From Candidatus Parabacteroides intestinigallinarum (lineage in GTDB: Bacteria; Bacteroidota; Bacteroidia; Bacteroidales; Tannerellaceae): a DNA stretch of 64,000 bases. Of the stretch, positions 27,397 to 36,405 are shown piece by piece. The position numbers and the translations under genes were made by a program. A model generated the notes under the pieces. That model searched no databases, was not told the origin of the DNA, and worked only from the letters and a program-made list of their open reading frames with translations. The stretch spans positions 62,001 to 126,000 of the forward strand of contig DXEN01000010.1 in assembly GCA_019114945.1 (NCBI GenBank). Reading direction: 5' to 3'. Each line of letters opens with the position of its first letter. The first letter of the stretch is position 1.

Positions 27397-29018
27397 TTCT
27401 CCGCTGCCGGCTCGAGGATCAAGATCGGCAACTTGATTTGACTCAAAGAGAGGCCCGGCTTCAATTTACTGGCGTAAAGACTATCCTGCCAACCTTGTCG
27501 CATCAAGACCAGACGCATGGGCTTTAAGATTTGATGTTGATAGATACGCATTCCATAGAACTGGAAACGATCCGCCAGCAAACGGTTGGCCCGCTCGTCC
27601 ACTTCTTCCGTGACCTTGAATCCTTCCGGATCCATCAGTTCCACGTAGCAAACGTAACGATGCTCCTCCATATCGCAAAAGACCTGTACTTGCCGCACTT
27701 GTCGCTGATAGTCACGCAACAAGTCCCGGACGCAATCATTCACGGCCGAAGCCGGGATCTTCTCGCCCGCGATATTCAGCAACTCGCTACTCTTTCGGAT
27801 AAACTCAATCTTCGGGGTCTTTCCCACGAAACCGTCTACCCGGACAATATCCTTCATATTATAACGATACAGACCGGCCCAAGTAGTCACGATCAACTCA
27901 TAACACTTGCCTTCCTCCACCTCGTGGGCCAAGACGGGTTCCCCGCCCTCCTCGGGAAGGAACTCGTAAAAGGCCGTGGCAATCGACAAAGCGCCCGATC
28001 GCTCACCCGCCCGCATAGGGATATTGAACTTCGCCTCGCTGGAGCCATAGCCTACATCCATATATTTCGTCGCAGAAGGCAATAAAGGTTTTACCTCTTC
28101 CACATAGGAACCAACCGACGAGGAAAGCCAGAACAACGCCAAACGCAAATCCGGCCAATAAGTCTTCGGGACAAAGTCATCCGCCTCCCTCGCGAGTTCC
28201 CGCAATCGCTCCGCACGCTCAGGATTCGGACGCGAATATTTCCGTAACTCTTCCTCCACCTCCGCATCCACGGAACGTGCGCCATCCATCCGGCCCAACT
28301 CTATATCACGAATAATGTCTTGCCAATAACGCTTCGCCAAAGCGATCAAGCCAGTCAGCCGCCCCGCATTATTCCCGGCGATCGAGAAAATCCGTTCCTG
28401 TTCGATCGCGAAACGCATCAGTAAATAATCCCGGCTTTCCGGATCCTTATTCTGGAGAATACACATCGGATACGCCAAAAAGCGATCCAAAGTGGCTTGC
28501 CCCAGCGTCAAGCCGGAAGCGGTCCCACAAGGAATACCCGCCGAGGTATAAGATATTTGAGGGGCGTTCGTCAATGGCAAGAACTTGCCTGTCAACAAAT
28601 CCGGCACCTCTTTTAGATATTGGGCCATGCGATAGCGCAAGATTAGTTTCCGTACGACCGCGGACATCGAGCTATCCGGAATATATTTCTCCTTACCGGA
28701 AGTGCCAGAAGTCAAGGTAAAGAATTGTGCCTTACCAGGAAACAGTAGATCCTTCTCGCCCCGGACCAACCGATCCGAATAAGGCTCGAAATCCTTCCAA
28801 GAAAGAATAGGAATCCTTTCCCGAAACTGATTCACATCATGAATCGAAGCGAAATCATACCGCTTCCCAAACTCCGTGTGAGACGCAGACCGAAGAATCT
28901 GCCCCAACAATTCACGCTGAACACGCTCCGATTCCTCAAACAGAGAAAAAGCCTCTATTCCAAAACATCCATCCGACAACCTTAGCAAATATTCGGGTAT
29001 AGTGGGCTTTTCATTCAT
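27381..29018 (-). CDS. GH3-family acyl-acid amido synthetase-like protein (copy A)
   Basis: 545 residues. The family motifs are LTSGTSGKEKYIPDS (about residues 103-117), FYEFLPEEGGEPVLAHEVEEGKCYELIVTT, LYRYNMKDIVRVDG and IRKSSELLNIAGEKI. It shares architecture with the downstream GH3 gene, including the N-terminal HTEFGKRYDFASIHDVNQF segment, but is only distantly alike elsewhere. Fifteen bases after the STAS gene and overlapping the transporter gene. Enzyme class inferred from the family; the acid and amine are not known. Confidence 0.85.
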   Translation of the reverse strand: MNEKPTIPEYLLRLSDGCFGIEAFSLFEESERVQRELLGQILRSASHTEFGKRYDFASIHDVNQFRERIPILSWKDFEPYSDRLVRGEKDLLFPGKAQFFTLTSGTSGKEKYIPDSSMSAVVRKLILRYRMAQYLKEVPDLLTGKFLPLTNAPQISYTSAGIPCGTASGLTLGQATLDRFLAYPMCILQNKDPESRDYLLMRFAIEQERIFSIAGNNAGRLTGLIALAKRYWQDIIRDIELGRMDGARSVDAEVEEELRKYSRPNPERAERLRELAREADDFVPKTYWPDLRLALFWLSSSVGSYVEEVKPLLPSATKYMDVGYGSSEAKFNIPMRAGERSGALSIATAFYEFLPEEGGEPVLAHEVEEGKCYELIVTTWAGLYRYNMKDIVRVDGFVGKTPKIEFIRKSSELLNIAGEKIPASAVNDCVRDLLRDYQRQVRQVQVFCDMEEHRYVCYVELMDPEGFKVTEEVDERANRLLADRFQFYGMRIYQHQILKPMRLVLMRQGWQDSLYASKLKPGLSLSQIKLPILILEPAAEKWIAR

Positions 29019-29032
29019 AGCCTTCTCCTACT

Positions 29033-29338
29033 TTATTCAACTTTCAAAATCTGGTCGAACCCCGTCATCGTAAACACTTCCGTGATCTCGCCTGAAAGGT
29101 TCTTCACAATCACCTCTCCATTCTGTTGGTTCATCTGTTTCTTGATTTGTAAAAGTGCCCTCAAACCGGCGGAAGAGATGTAAATCAATTCAGCAAAATC
29201 CAAAATCACCGTCGAGACATCCGCCAACGAAGCGAGGATATCCCTTGAGAACTCAGCGGCGTTCATCGAATCCAACCGACCTTTCATGTGAACGACTAAC
29301 GTGGATTCCTTTTTCTCTTTCACAAAACTATTCTCCAT
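29033..29338 (-). CDS. STAS-domain anti-sigma factor antagonist-like protein
   Basis: 101 residues spanning a single STAS domain: LVVHMKGRLDSMNAAEF at the start, then VILDFAELIYISSAGLRALLQIKKQM, with the Ser-Ser pair where SpoIIAA-like proteins are phosphorylated. Such proteins bind a HATPase kinase that would otherwise hold a sigma factor or enzyme. A HATPase-like domain is encoded by the last gene of this operon. Which partner it binds is inferred. Confidence 0.88.
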   Translation of the reverse strand: MENSFVKEKKESTLVVHMKGRLDSMNAAEFSRDILASLADVSTVILDFAELIYISSAGLRALLQIKKQMNQQNGEVIVKNLSGEITEVFTMTGFDQILKVE

Positions 29339-29374
29339 TACTTACTAACGCTATATATATTTCTATCAAATCTC

Positions 29375-31498
29375 TCATCGGCTTGTCATACGCTTGATGA
29401 TGCTATAAGCATTATAAATACCCAACTCGCCGGCCTTGCTCAAGTCGGAAATACCCCGATTGGCATCGCCCAGCGAAAGGCGTGCCAGTCCACGGTTGAA
29501 ATAAGCCTCGGCGAATTCCGGATCGCGTTTGATCGCCTCATCATAATCGACAATGGCGGCACGGAAATCCCGCTGGGCGCAACGCAAGTTCGCCCGGTTG
29601 AAATAGACATAGACGAAATCAGGATTCAGCCGGATCACTTGATCATAATCGCGCATAATCAACTCATGCTCATAAGCTCGCTTATTGTCCCGCAAAGAAA
29701 TCGATTGCGGATCGTTCACCGGTTGAACGACACGCGGACGAGAAGAGCCGCCAATACGTAAATCCATACTCGACCCGCTAATATCGTAAGTTGTCTTCTC
29801 GGCCTGTTGCGACTGGTTATACACCAATTGCTTGTAACGAACCACGGCCCGGTTGAAATAAGCCATCGCAAAAGAAGGATCCAACTCAATGACCCGGGTG
29901 AAGTCCTTGATCGCCTCGGCGAAGTCTTGCACGAGCATAAAATCCATCGCACGCCCGAAATAGGCGTTCGCGTCATTCGGATTCCGCTCGATCCGGGCGG
30001 AGTATTCATTGATAGAAGCAAAATGCGCGGCTATCTGATCCTCGGTCAGGGCTGCCTCCTCGTTCGTGATGCGCAACGCACGCTTCAGAAGCATCCGGGA
30101 ATTGAAATCCTCCACCATCTTGTCGTAATAAACCAATTTCTTCACGGGATCAGCTTTCACGTAATAGGTCAGCACAAAAGCCGGCTCCAAGTCCACACGG
30201 ACATTTCGATCTTGCACACGCCCCCGCACCTCGCTCTGATACTTGCTCTTCCGTTCCTCCTCCTTGTCGTACACGACCAAACGGTTGAACTTATTGATAT
30301 TCTTATCGGATTGCTCGCGGGTATTGCCATTTTCGTCCCTCTCGTTCGCATCGCTTCCTGTGTCGGACGACGAATCGGCCGACGAGGTATTCTTGGGCAA
30401 CTGCCCCTTCTTGGCCTGCTCCTCCATCCGGATAGCGGCCCAATAATCACGATCCGCTCCCACGGTGTCTCCCATCCTACGTTTCGCCTCGGAACGACTG
30501 ACAAAGCCCGGCAAGAAAGTCGGATATTGCTCCAGCACCACGTCGTAATCCGCCACGGCTCCCCGATAATCGCCCGTCTCGAAACGGAGCAACGCCCGAT
30601 TATAAATAGCCATGTAATTATCCGGCTCCTGCTCGATCACTACGTCGAAGTCCTCGATGGCCCGATTGTTATCCCCCACTTGGAAACGAAGCAAACCACG
30701 GTTGAAGCGAGCGATCAAATTACGGCTGTCGATGCTGATCACTTGGTCGTAGTCCGCCATCGCGCCACGCAAATCGTTCAACTGATAACGCACCAATCCA
30801 CGGTTAATATAATAACCACTTTCCCGGTTGTCAAGACGAATCGCCTCGTTCAAGTCGGCCAAAGCGGCCTTATAATCCTCCATTTGATAATATAGAAGCG
30901 CCCGATTGCCATACGCCGGCGGATAATAAGGATCCATCTCGATCGCCTTGTTATAGTCGGCCAAGGCTTTCACCGTATCTCCTTTCTCGATATACATCGC
31001 CCCACGGGTAAGATAGTTCATGGAATATTTCGGATGAGCGGCCATCAGTTCGTCAAACGTCTTCTCTGCCCCGTTAAAATCTTTCTTCTGGATAAAAGCC
31101 ACGGCCATATTCACCAACATCTGTCGATCCTCAGGCTTGAACTCAAGGCCTTTTCGATAATCGGCTATCGCCTCGTCGTACTTCTCCTGGTTTTGCCGGG
31201 CGATACCCCGGGCATAGTAGGCTTGCGTCACGAAAGGATTCCGCTCCAAGCATAGAGAGCAATCTTCCTCGGCGCCCTTATAATCGTCGAGATTAATCTT
31301 CGCCACCGCCCGGTAAAAATAAGGCTCGGCCAGCCAAGGCTTCGAGCGGATGACCTGATTGAAGTATTGGATGGAAAGGACATAGTCCTCAAAATAGAGA
31401 GCGTTGCGCCCGATAGCGAGTACCCGATCCGTATTGATCTGCGCATACGTCATCCACGAACACAGCAGGAAGACACACAAGAAAATCGCTTTCTTCAT
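29375..31498 (-). CDS. Large exported TPR protein
   Basis: 707 residues. Signal peptide MKKAIFLCVFLLCSWMTYAQ, then eleven or more TPR units in two blocks (about 25-330 and 510-700), recognisable as AYYARGIARQNQEKYDEAIADYRKGLEF and similar. The middle 330-510 is a charged linker with DSSSDTGSDANERDENG. Likely a periplasmic or outer-membrane scaffold. It has its own promoter and ends 36 bases before the STAS gene, so the STAS-GH3 operon may be read through from here. Partner unknown. Confidence 0.8.
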   Translation of the reverse strand: MKKAIFLCVFLLCSWMTYAQINTDRVLAIGRNALYFEDYVLSIQYFNQVIRSKPWLAEPYFYRAVAKINLDDYKGAEEDCSLCLERNPFVTQAYYARGIARQNQEKYDEAIADYRKGLEFKPEDRQMLVNMAVAFIQKKDFNGAEKTFDELMAAHPKYSMNYLTRGAMYIEKGDTVKALADYNKAIEMDPYYPPAYGNRALLYYQMEDYKAALADLNEAIRLDNRESGYYINRGLVRYQLNDLRGAMADYDQVISIDSRNLIARFNRGLLRFQVGDNNRAIEDFDVVIEQEPDNYMAIYNRALLRFETGDYRGAVADYDVVLEQYPTFLPGFVSRSEAKRRMGDTVGADRDYWAAIRMEEQAKKGQLPKNTSSADSSSDTGSDANERDENGNTREQSDKNINKFNRLVVYDKEEERKSKYQSEVRGRVQDRNVRVDLEPAFVLTYYVKADPVKKLVYYDKMVEDFNSRMLLKRALRITNEEAALTEDQIAAHFASINEYSARIERNPNDANAYFGRAMDFMLVQDFAEAIKDFTRVIELDPSFAMAYFNRAVVRYKQLVYNQSQQAEKTTYDISGSSMDLRIGGSSRPRVVQPVNDPQSISLRDNKRAYEHELIMRDYDQVIRLNPDFVYVYFNRANLRCAQRDFRAAIVDYDEAIKRDPEFAEAYFNRGLARLSLGDANRGISDLSKAGELGIYNAYSIIKRMTSR

Positions 31499-31535
31499 CT
31501 ATATTTATTCGTATATATCAACTTTTGAACGGCAA

Positions 31536-31543
31536 CAAATGTA
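31536..31543 (-). promoter_or_regulatory. Bacteroides-type -7 box ahead of the TPR-STAS-GH3 operon
   Basis: On the minus strand TACATTTG matches TAnnTTTG exactly, 37 bases before the TPR start. A TTTA at 31563-31566 is a weak -33 candidate. Confidence 0.45.
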
Positions 31544-31618
31544 AGTAAATAATCTTAGCCGTTAAAAACAATCCCGCTATTAAGTCTTCCGTTTTGGAGT
31601 TTTTAAGTTTATAAAGCA

Positions 31619-31668
31619 ACGGGTTTATAAGTCCGCCGCCCTTTCCGGACGCACGCTTATAAACCCGT
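31619..31668. repeat. Perfect 13 bp inverted repeat between biotin carrier and TPR genes
   Basis: ACGGGTTTATAAG (31619-31631) and CTTATAAACCCGT (31656-31668) pair fully, with an inner TCCG/CGGA pair (31632-31635 and 31646-31649). It follows the biotin carrier stop on the minus strand and may be its terminator, though no strong T run follows. Confidence 0.7.
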
Positions 31669-31680
31669 AAGCAGGAAACC

Positions 31681-32019
31681 CTATCGTGGGTTTATCTTTA
31701 CCATCAGGTGGTTCTTCGTAATCGACTCACCCTCATGCACGTTAATCTCCGCTACGACTCCAGCCACGGGAGCGACCACCCGGTTCTGCATCTTCATCGC
31801 CTCATGGATCAGTAGCAATTGCCCCGCCTCGACGGGTTGGCCAACCTCTACCATGATCTGGATAATGGTACCCGGAAGATGCGAGATTACCTCGCCCGCC
31901 ACCGGCTTATGCCACACAGAGCGGTTCTTGTACTTCTCGGTCAGCAACGTCTTGTATTTACGTGCCGTCACGACGAAGTCTACATATTCTTCTGGTTTAT
32001 GTTGAAGTTTCTTTTCCAT
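31681..32019 (-). CDS. Biotin carboxyl carrier protein of an acyl-CoA carboxylase or decarboxylase
   Basis: 112 residues. The lipoyl/biotinyl domain covers about 40-112 with the biotinylation motif EAMKM, the modified Lys lying between the two Met. The N-terminal 40 residues are a charged extension. It carries CO2 between the carboxylase or membrane decarboxylase and the carboxyltransferase encoded 11 bases upstream. Last gene of the ruvX-def-carboxyltransferase run. Confidence 0.9.
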   Translation of the reverse strand: MEKKLQHKPEEYVDFVVTARKYKTLLTEKYKNRSVWHKPVAGEVISHLPGTIIQIMVEVGQPVEAGQLLLIHEAMKMQNRVVAPVAGVVAEINVHEGESITKNHLMVKINPR

Positions 32020-32030
32020 AACGCGTCAAT

Positions 32031-33578
32031 TTAGAACGGAGGCAAACCATGCTTCTTGGCCGGTCTGTATTCCTCTTTCATGATGGAAAGTTTCAAGGCA
32101 TGCAACAACAACGAACGCGTCTCCTTCGGCTCGATCACGGAGTCGATGAATCCCTTCGAGGCCGCCACATACGGATTCGCGAATTTCTCGATATATTCCT
32201 TTACTTTCTCCTGACGCATAGCGTTCTGATCCTCGGCCTCCATGATCTCCTTGCGGAAGATGATATTGGCGGCACCCTCGGGACCCATCACGGCGATCTC
32301 GGCGCTCGGCCAAGCGAACATGAAATCGGCGCCCAAATGGCGGGAGTTCATGGCGATATAACCACCACCGTATGCCTTACGCAGGATGACGGTAATCTTG
32401 GGAACGGTCGCCTCGGAGTATGCGTAAAGCACCTTCGCCCCATGACGAATCACGCCAGCATGCTCTTGGTCGACGCCCGGTAAGTAACCCGGCATATCCT
32501 CCAAGGTAATAATAGGAATATTGAACGAGTCGCAGAAACGGATGAAACGTGCGGCCTTGTCGGCGCTATCGCAATCCAACACACCTGCCAACACCATCGG
32601 CTGGTTGGCCACGAAACCGACCGTCTCGCCACCCATCCGACCGAAACCGATCACGATATTGGCGGCCCACAACTCCTGGATCTCCAAGAAGTCGGAATCA
32701 TCGACGATGCACTTGATCACGTCACGCACATCGTACGGCTGCTTCGGATCCGACGGTACCACTTCCTCGATATTCAACATAGCAGAAGGCTCTTTCGCCT
32801 CGATAACCTTTGCCCGCTCCTGGTTGTTCCAAGGAATGAAACTTACCAAACGCTTCACTTGCTCGAAACATTCCTGCTCGCTCATGGCATAGAAATGAGC
32901 GTTACCCGTCACCTCGGCATGCACTCGGGCGCCACCCAGTTCCTCCATCGAGATATCCTCGCCCAACACGGTCTTGATTACGTTCGGACCCGTGATAAAC
33001 ATCTTCGAGATATTCTCCACCACGAAGACGAAGTCCGTCAACGCGGGCGAGTAAACAGCGCCACCGGCGCACGGACCCAGAATCAAAGATATCTGCGGGA
33101 TTACGCCCGAAGCGATCGTATTGCGATAAAAAATCTCTCCATAACCGGCCAAGGCGCTGACACCTTCCTGGATACGCGCGCCTCCCGAGTCGTTGATCCC
33201 GATAATCGGACATTTCATCTTCAACGCATGATCCATGATCTTCGTGATCTTGCGGGCATGCTGCAAACCCAACGAGCCACCGGCCACGGTGAAGTCCTGC
33301 GCATAAATGCAGACCGGCGCGCCAAAAATGGTACCTGTACCCGTCACTACGCCATCGCCCGGAAAATCCTTCTTGTCCATGCCGAAATCCCGGCCATCGT
33401 GTTTCACGAACATGTCGTACTCATGGAAAGAATTCTTATCCAACAAAGCCAGGATACGCTCGCGGGCGGTGAGCTTACCCATCGCCACTTGCTTCTCGAT
33501 AGCCTTCTCGCCGCCGCCCATCTCGATGACGGCCTTCTTTTCCCTGAGGGCCTCGATGTTTTTACTTAAATCTGTCAT
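32031..33578 (-). CDS. Acyl-CoA carboxyltransferase (propionyl-CoA / methylmalonyl-CoA type)
   Basis: 515 residues. Moves a carboxyl group between biotin and an acyl-CoA. ARERILALLDKNSFHEYD, DFTVAGGSLGLQHARKI, the oxyanion-type DSGGARIQEGVSALAGYGEIF and the second-half GPEGAANIIFRKEI with GGGYIAMNSRHLGADF match the PccB/MmdA family. It could be methylmalonyl-CoA decarboxylase alpha (sodium pump) or propionyl-CoA carboxylase beta. No OadG-like or biotin carboxylase gene lies nearby to settle this. Start at MTDLSKN (33578), since a longer frame begins with non-family residues. Confidence 0.9.
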   Translation of the reverse strand: MTDLSKNIEALREKKAVIEMGGGEKAIEKQVAMGKLTARERILALLDKNSFHEYDMFVKHDGRDFGMDKKDFPGDGVVTGTGTIFGAPVCIYAQDFTVAGGSLGLQHARKITKIMDHALKMKCPIIGINDSGGARIQEGVSALAGYGEIFYRNTIASGVIPQISLILGPCAGGAVYSPALTDFVFVVENISKMFITGPNVIKTVLGEDISMEELGGARVHAEVTGNAHFYAMSEQECFEQVKRLVSFIPWNNQERAKVIEAKEPSAMLNIEEVVPSDPKQPYDVRDVIKCIVDDSDFLEIQELWAANIVIGFGRMGGETVGFVANQPMVLAGVLDCDSADKAARFIRFCDSFNIPIITLEDMPGYLPGVDQEHAGVIRHGAKVLYAYSEATVPKITVILRKAYGGGYIAMNSRHLGADFMFAWPSAEIAVMGPEGAANIIFRKEIMEAEDQNAMRQEKVKEYIEKFANPYVAASKGFIDSVIEPKETRSLLLHALKLSIMKEEYRPAKKHGLPPF

Positions 33579-33594
33579 ATTGATATTATAGATT

Positions 33595-34152
33595 TTATTT
33601 ACCAACGGCCTTCGCCCTATAAGAGCAGCGAACCGTCCCTTTGATGATACTATTCAGTTTCCCCTTGTTTAATTGCCGACGGATGGCCGAGATATCGTCG
33701 ATGAAAACGTGCCCTGTCAAGTGCTCGCACTCATGCTGCACGATGCGCGCGGCGTATCCGTCGATGAATTCCTCATGCTCCTCCCAGTTCTCGTCGCGAT
33801 AGCGCACCCGGACCGACTTGGCGCGCGACACTTTCTCGTGGATGCCGGGCAAGCTCAAGCAGCCCTCTTCCAACGCCACCTCTTCCTCGCTCCGCTCAAG
33901 GAACTCCGGATTGATCATCACACGCTTGAATCCCTTACACTCCGGGTAATCGTCCTTCACCGGGTCCCCGTCAATCACCAATAGCCGAATCGACAAACCG
34001 ACCTGCGGGGCGGCAAGCCCCACGCCATCGGCGTTATACATCGTCTCGAACATATTCGCGACCAGCTGCCTCAATTCGGGATAATCCTCGGGCACCTCCT
34101 TCGCCTCTTGCCTCAACACGGGCTGTCCATATAAATATACGGGTAAAATCAT
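33595..34152 (-). CDS. def: Peptide deformylase
   Basis: Removes the formyl group from nascent protein N-termini. 185 residues with all three family motifs: [19 protein letters not shown] with the metal-binding Cys, and QHECEHLTG with the HExxH metal site (HECEH). Overlaps the ruvX stop by four bases, so the two are translated together. Confidence 0.97.
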   Translation of the reverse strand: MILPVYLYGQPVLRQEAKEVPEDYPELRQLVANMFETMYNADGVGLAAPQVGLSIRLLVIDGDPVKDDYPECKGFKRVMINPEFLERSEEEVALEEGCLSLPGIHEKVSRAKSVRVRYRDENWEEHEEFIDGYAARIVQHECEHLTGHVFIDDISAIRRQLNKGKLNSIIKGTVRCSYRAKAVGK

Positions 34153-34577
34153 ACGTTAAATTGATATTTTTTACTTTCCAAATACGTTTGCAAAATTATC
34201 ACGGCACTAATCTCGTCGACCAAAGCCTTGTCTTGCCGCCGCTTCTTCCTCAATCCGCCTTCCAGCATCGCCCGGTGCGCCAACACCGAGGTGAATCGCT
34301 CGTCACAATACTCCACCGGGATATTCGGAATCGTCCGCCGGAGGTGCGTCACGAAAGCCCTCACATATTCCATATTCTCAGAAGGCTCGTTGTTCATTTG
34401 CTTGGGAAGCCCCACCACGAACAAATCTACCGGCTCGCGCGACACATATTCCGCGAGATACCGCACGACCTCGCCGGAGGGTATCGTTCCCAGACCATTC
34501 GCGATAATCCGCAAGGGATCCGTCGCGGCCAAGCCGGTGCGCTTCCGGCCATAATCTATCGCTACAATTCGTCCCAT
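34149..34577 (-). CDS. ruvX: YqgF/RuvX-type RNase H-fold nuclease
   Basis: Putative Holliday junction resolvase or pre-16S rRNA processing nuclease. 142 residues from [17 protein letters not shown] (start 34577); the frame is open 20 codons further upstream without family features. DYGRKRTG, the [14 protein letters not shown] motif and YCDERFTS are typical. A weak -7 box (CATATTTG on the minus strand, 34595-34602) lies just upstream, so it may lead the ruvX, def, carboxyltransferase, biotin carrier run. Confidence 0.92.
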   Translation of the reverse strand: MGRIVAIDYGRKRTGLAATDPLRIIANGLGTIPSGEVVRYLAEYVSREPVDLFVVGLPKQMNNEPSENMEYVRAFVTHLRRTIPNIPVEYCDERFTSVLAHRAMLEGGLRKKRRQDKALVDEISAVIILQTYLESKKYQFNV

Positions 34578-34648
34578 CGGCCGCGAAGATAGTACAAATA
34601 TGCGTATGACGATTACAAAACGGAACGAAAAGCGCACGAACCACCGGA

Positions 34649-36046
34649 TCAGTATGCGTTCTGCTCGCCATGAAATACGTTCAGCAACGTCACTACGATG
34701 ATTTTCAAATCAAGGAAAAACGACCAGTTCTCGATGTACCACACGTCGCGTTTCACGCGGCCTTCCATCTGTTCCAAGGTCCTCGTCTCGCCCCGGTAGC
34801 CCGTCACTTGCGCCCAGCCCGTAATGCCCGGCTTCACCAAGTGGCGCACCATATACTTATCGATCAAGGCGGAGTATTGCTCCGTGTGCCGCAACATGTG
34901 CGGGCGCGGACCGACCACCGACATATCCCCCAACAACACATTGATGAACTGGGGAAACTCGTCCAGGCTCGTACGGCGCAGGAAATCACCGATGCGCGTC
35001 TTGCGCGGATCGTCTTTCACCGCCTGCCGCGTATCCGCCTCGGCGTTCACACGCATCGTCCGGAACTTATAGCACTCGAAATCGCGGCCGTACAGGCCCG
35101 TCCGTTTCTGCCGGAACAAAATCGGACCTGGCGAGCTGAGCTTGATGAGCGTGCCCACCACGATGTACAGGATGGGGAAAATGGTGAGCAACACGCCCAG
35201 GGAGAAAACGATGTCGAACGCACGTTTCAGGAAACGGTTGTAGAGGGATTGCAACGGCTCGCGCCGTATCGTCAGCAGCGGGATGGACTCCATAACCTCC
35301 ATCACCATACTTTTCTTCACGTCGTGGTAAAGCTCCGGCACGATGTAGAAACGAATCATCCGTTTCTCCGAGAAGTTCAGCAGGCGGGCGATCTTCCCGC
35401 CGTTCGTACCCGGAAGCGTACAATAAATCTCGTCCACGTCGTTCCGCTCTACATAATCCTCCACCTCGTCCGTCTTTCCCAAGTAGTTGGGGAGCACCCG
35501 CCGTAGCGACTCGTTGTCGTCGAAGAAGCCCATCACGTTGAAGCCGTAGCTCAAGTCGTCCTTCATCACTTGATACAACTCCATCCCGTTCTTCCCGGCA
35601 CCCACGATCACGACCTTCTTGAAATTGTAACCTTTCCTCCGGTAAAGCTTCAACGACAAGCGTACTACGACCCGCCAAAGCGAGAACACGACAATCGTGC
35701 AACCATAATAAACCAACAGGAAAGTGGCCAACACGTCACCCACGTTCAAGAATATCAAGCAGGTGGCGAACAAGAGCATCATCACCGTAACCAGCCCGAA
35801 GGCCCGTTGCACGATCTTATCGATGAACACCACCGCCAAGTGCAACCGAAGCGGCACGAAATAAAGCGAGAAAAAGTAACAGAAATTCAATAGAAGAAGT
35901 ACTTCCCGCACGTTGTACGAGATAGCCTCCGTGTAAACAGGAGGCAAAAGATGGCAAACGGCGACAAACAACAAGTTCAAGACAATCAAATCCCCAACGC
36001 CGATCAGCCACTGCAACAAATAGCCATGTTTCTTATCCAAGATCAT
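34649..36046 (-). CDS. Undecaprenyl-phosphate sugar-1-phosphate transferase (WcaJ-like)
   Basis: Starts exopolysaccharide or O-antigen repeat units by placing a sugar phosphate on undecaprenyl phosphate in the inner membrane. 465 residues from MILDKKHGYLL (36046). Four N-terminal membrane helices are followed by a CoA-binding-like domain (VVIVGAGKNGMELYQVM), a further helix (IVFSLGVLLTIFPILYIVVGTLIKL) and the catalytic domain. The latter contains SSPGPILFRQKRTGLYGRDF, KFRTM, RRTSLDEFPQFINVL and MSVVGPRPH. Stands alone here without other polysaccharide genes. Sugar not determinable; glucose is common in this class. Confidence 0.9.
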   Translation of the reverse strand: MILDKKHGYLLQWLIGVGDLIVLNLLFVAVCHLLPPVYTEAISYNVREVLLLLNFCYFFSLYFVPLRLHLAVVFIDKIVQRAFGLVTVMMLLFATCLIFLNVGDVLATFLLVYYGCTIVVFSLWRVVVRLSLKLYRRKGYNFKKVVIVGAGKNGMELYQVMKDDLSYGFNVMGFFDDNESLRRVLPNYLGKTDEVEDYVERNDVDEIYCTLPGTNGGKIARLLNFSEKRMIRFYIVPELYHDVKKSMVMEVMESIPLLTIRREPLQSLYNRFLKRAFDIVFSLGVLLTIFPILYIVVGTLIKLSSPGPILFRQKRTGLYGRDFECYKFRTMRVNAEADTRQAVKDDPRKTRIGDFLRRTSLDEFPQFINVLLGDMSVVGPRPHMLRHTEQYSALIDKYMVRHLVKPGITGWAQVTGYRGETRTLEQMEGRVKRDVWYIENWSFFLDLKIIVVTLLNVFHGEQNAY

Positions 36047-36126
36047 ATCTATCCGATGTGAAATTCGCTGTGTTATTCGATGATTTCCCGCGAATGTAAC
36101 CATTTTCCACCGGATAAAAAAGAATT

Positions 36127-36214
36127 ATGACGAGCCACGAATGACGAGTTACGAATTACGAGTCACTAAGTTCATAACTTATAACTTATTAATTCATCAT
36201 TCGCGGCTCGTCAT
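36127..36214. repeat. 18 bp inverted repeat in the wcaJ-like/ettA gap
   Basis: Arms 36127-36144 (ATGACGAGCCACGAATGA) and 36197-36214 pair at 17 of 18 positions. The interior is AT-rich with ACGAATTACGAG, which also occurs at 56161-56172. Lies between divergent genes, next to a 22 bp-period array. Confidence 0.7.
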
Positions 36215-36243
36215 TCGTATGTTGACTTATGTTCCCTCGTAAA

Positions 36244-36325
36244 TTCCCTTCGAAGGGAATTTTATTTTCCTTCGGAAGGAATTTCATTTTCCTTCGAAAG
36301 AAAATTTATTTCTCCCCGAAGGAAA
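36244..36325. repeat. Four 22 bp units of pyrimidine8-purine8 hairpin type
   Basis: Same family as 21755-21836. CG centres are at 36251, 36273, 36295 and 36317, again exactly 22 bp apart and four units long. The first two units, TTCCCTTCGAAGGGAA and TTTCCTTCGGAAGGAA, are perfect or near-perfect palindromes; spacers read TTTTAT, TTTCAT and ATTTAT. It lies 29 bases before the -7 box of ettA. Confidence 0.85.
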
Positions 36326-36353
36326 ATGGACTCGATTTTCTGAAAAATTATCG

Positions 36354-36361
36354 TAAATTTG
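36354..36361 (+). promoter_or_regulatory. Bacteroides-type -7 box ahead of ettA
   Basis: TAAATTTG matches TAnnTTTG exactly, 45 bases before the ettA start. No clear -33 box. Confidence 0.5.
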
Positions 36362-36405
36362 TACGCTATAATTGAAACACAAGAAACAAACAACCTAATC
36401 TCGAT

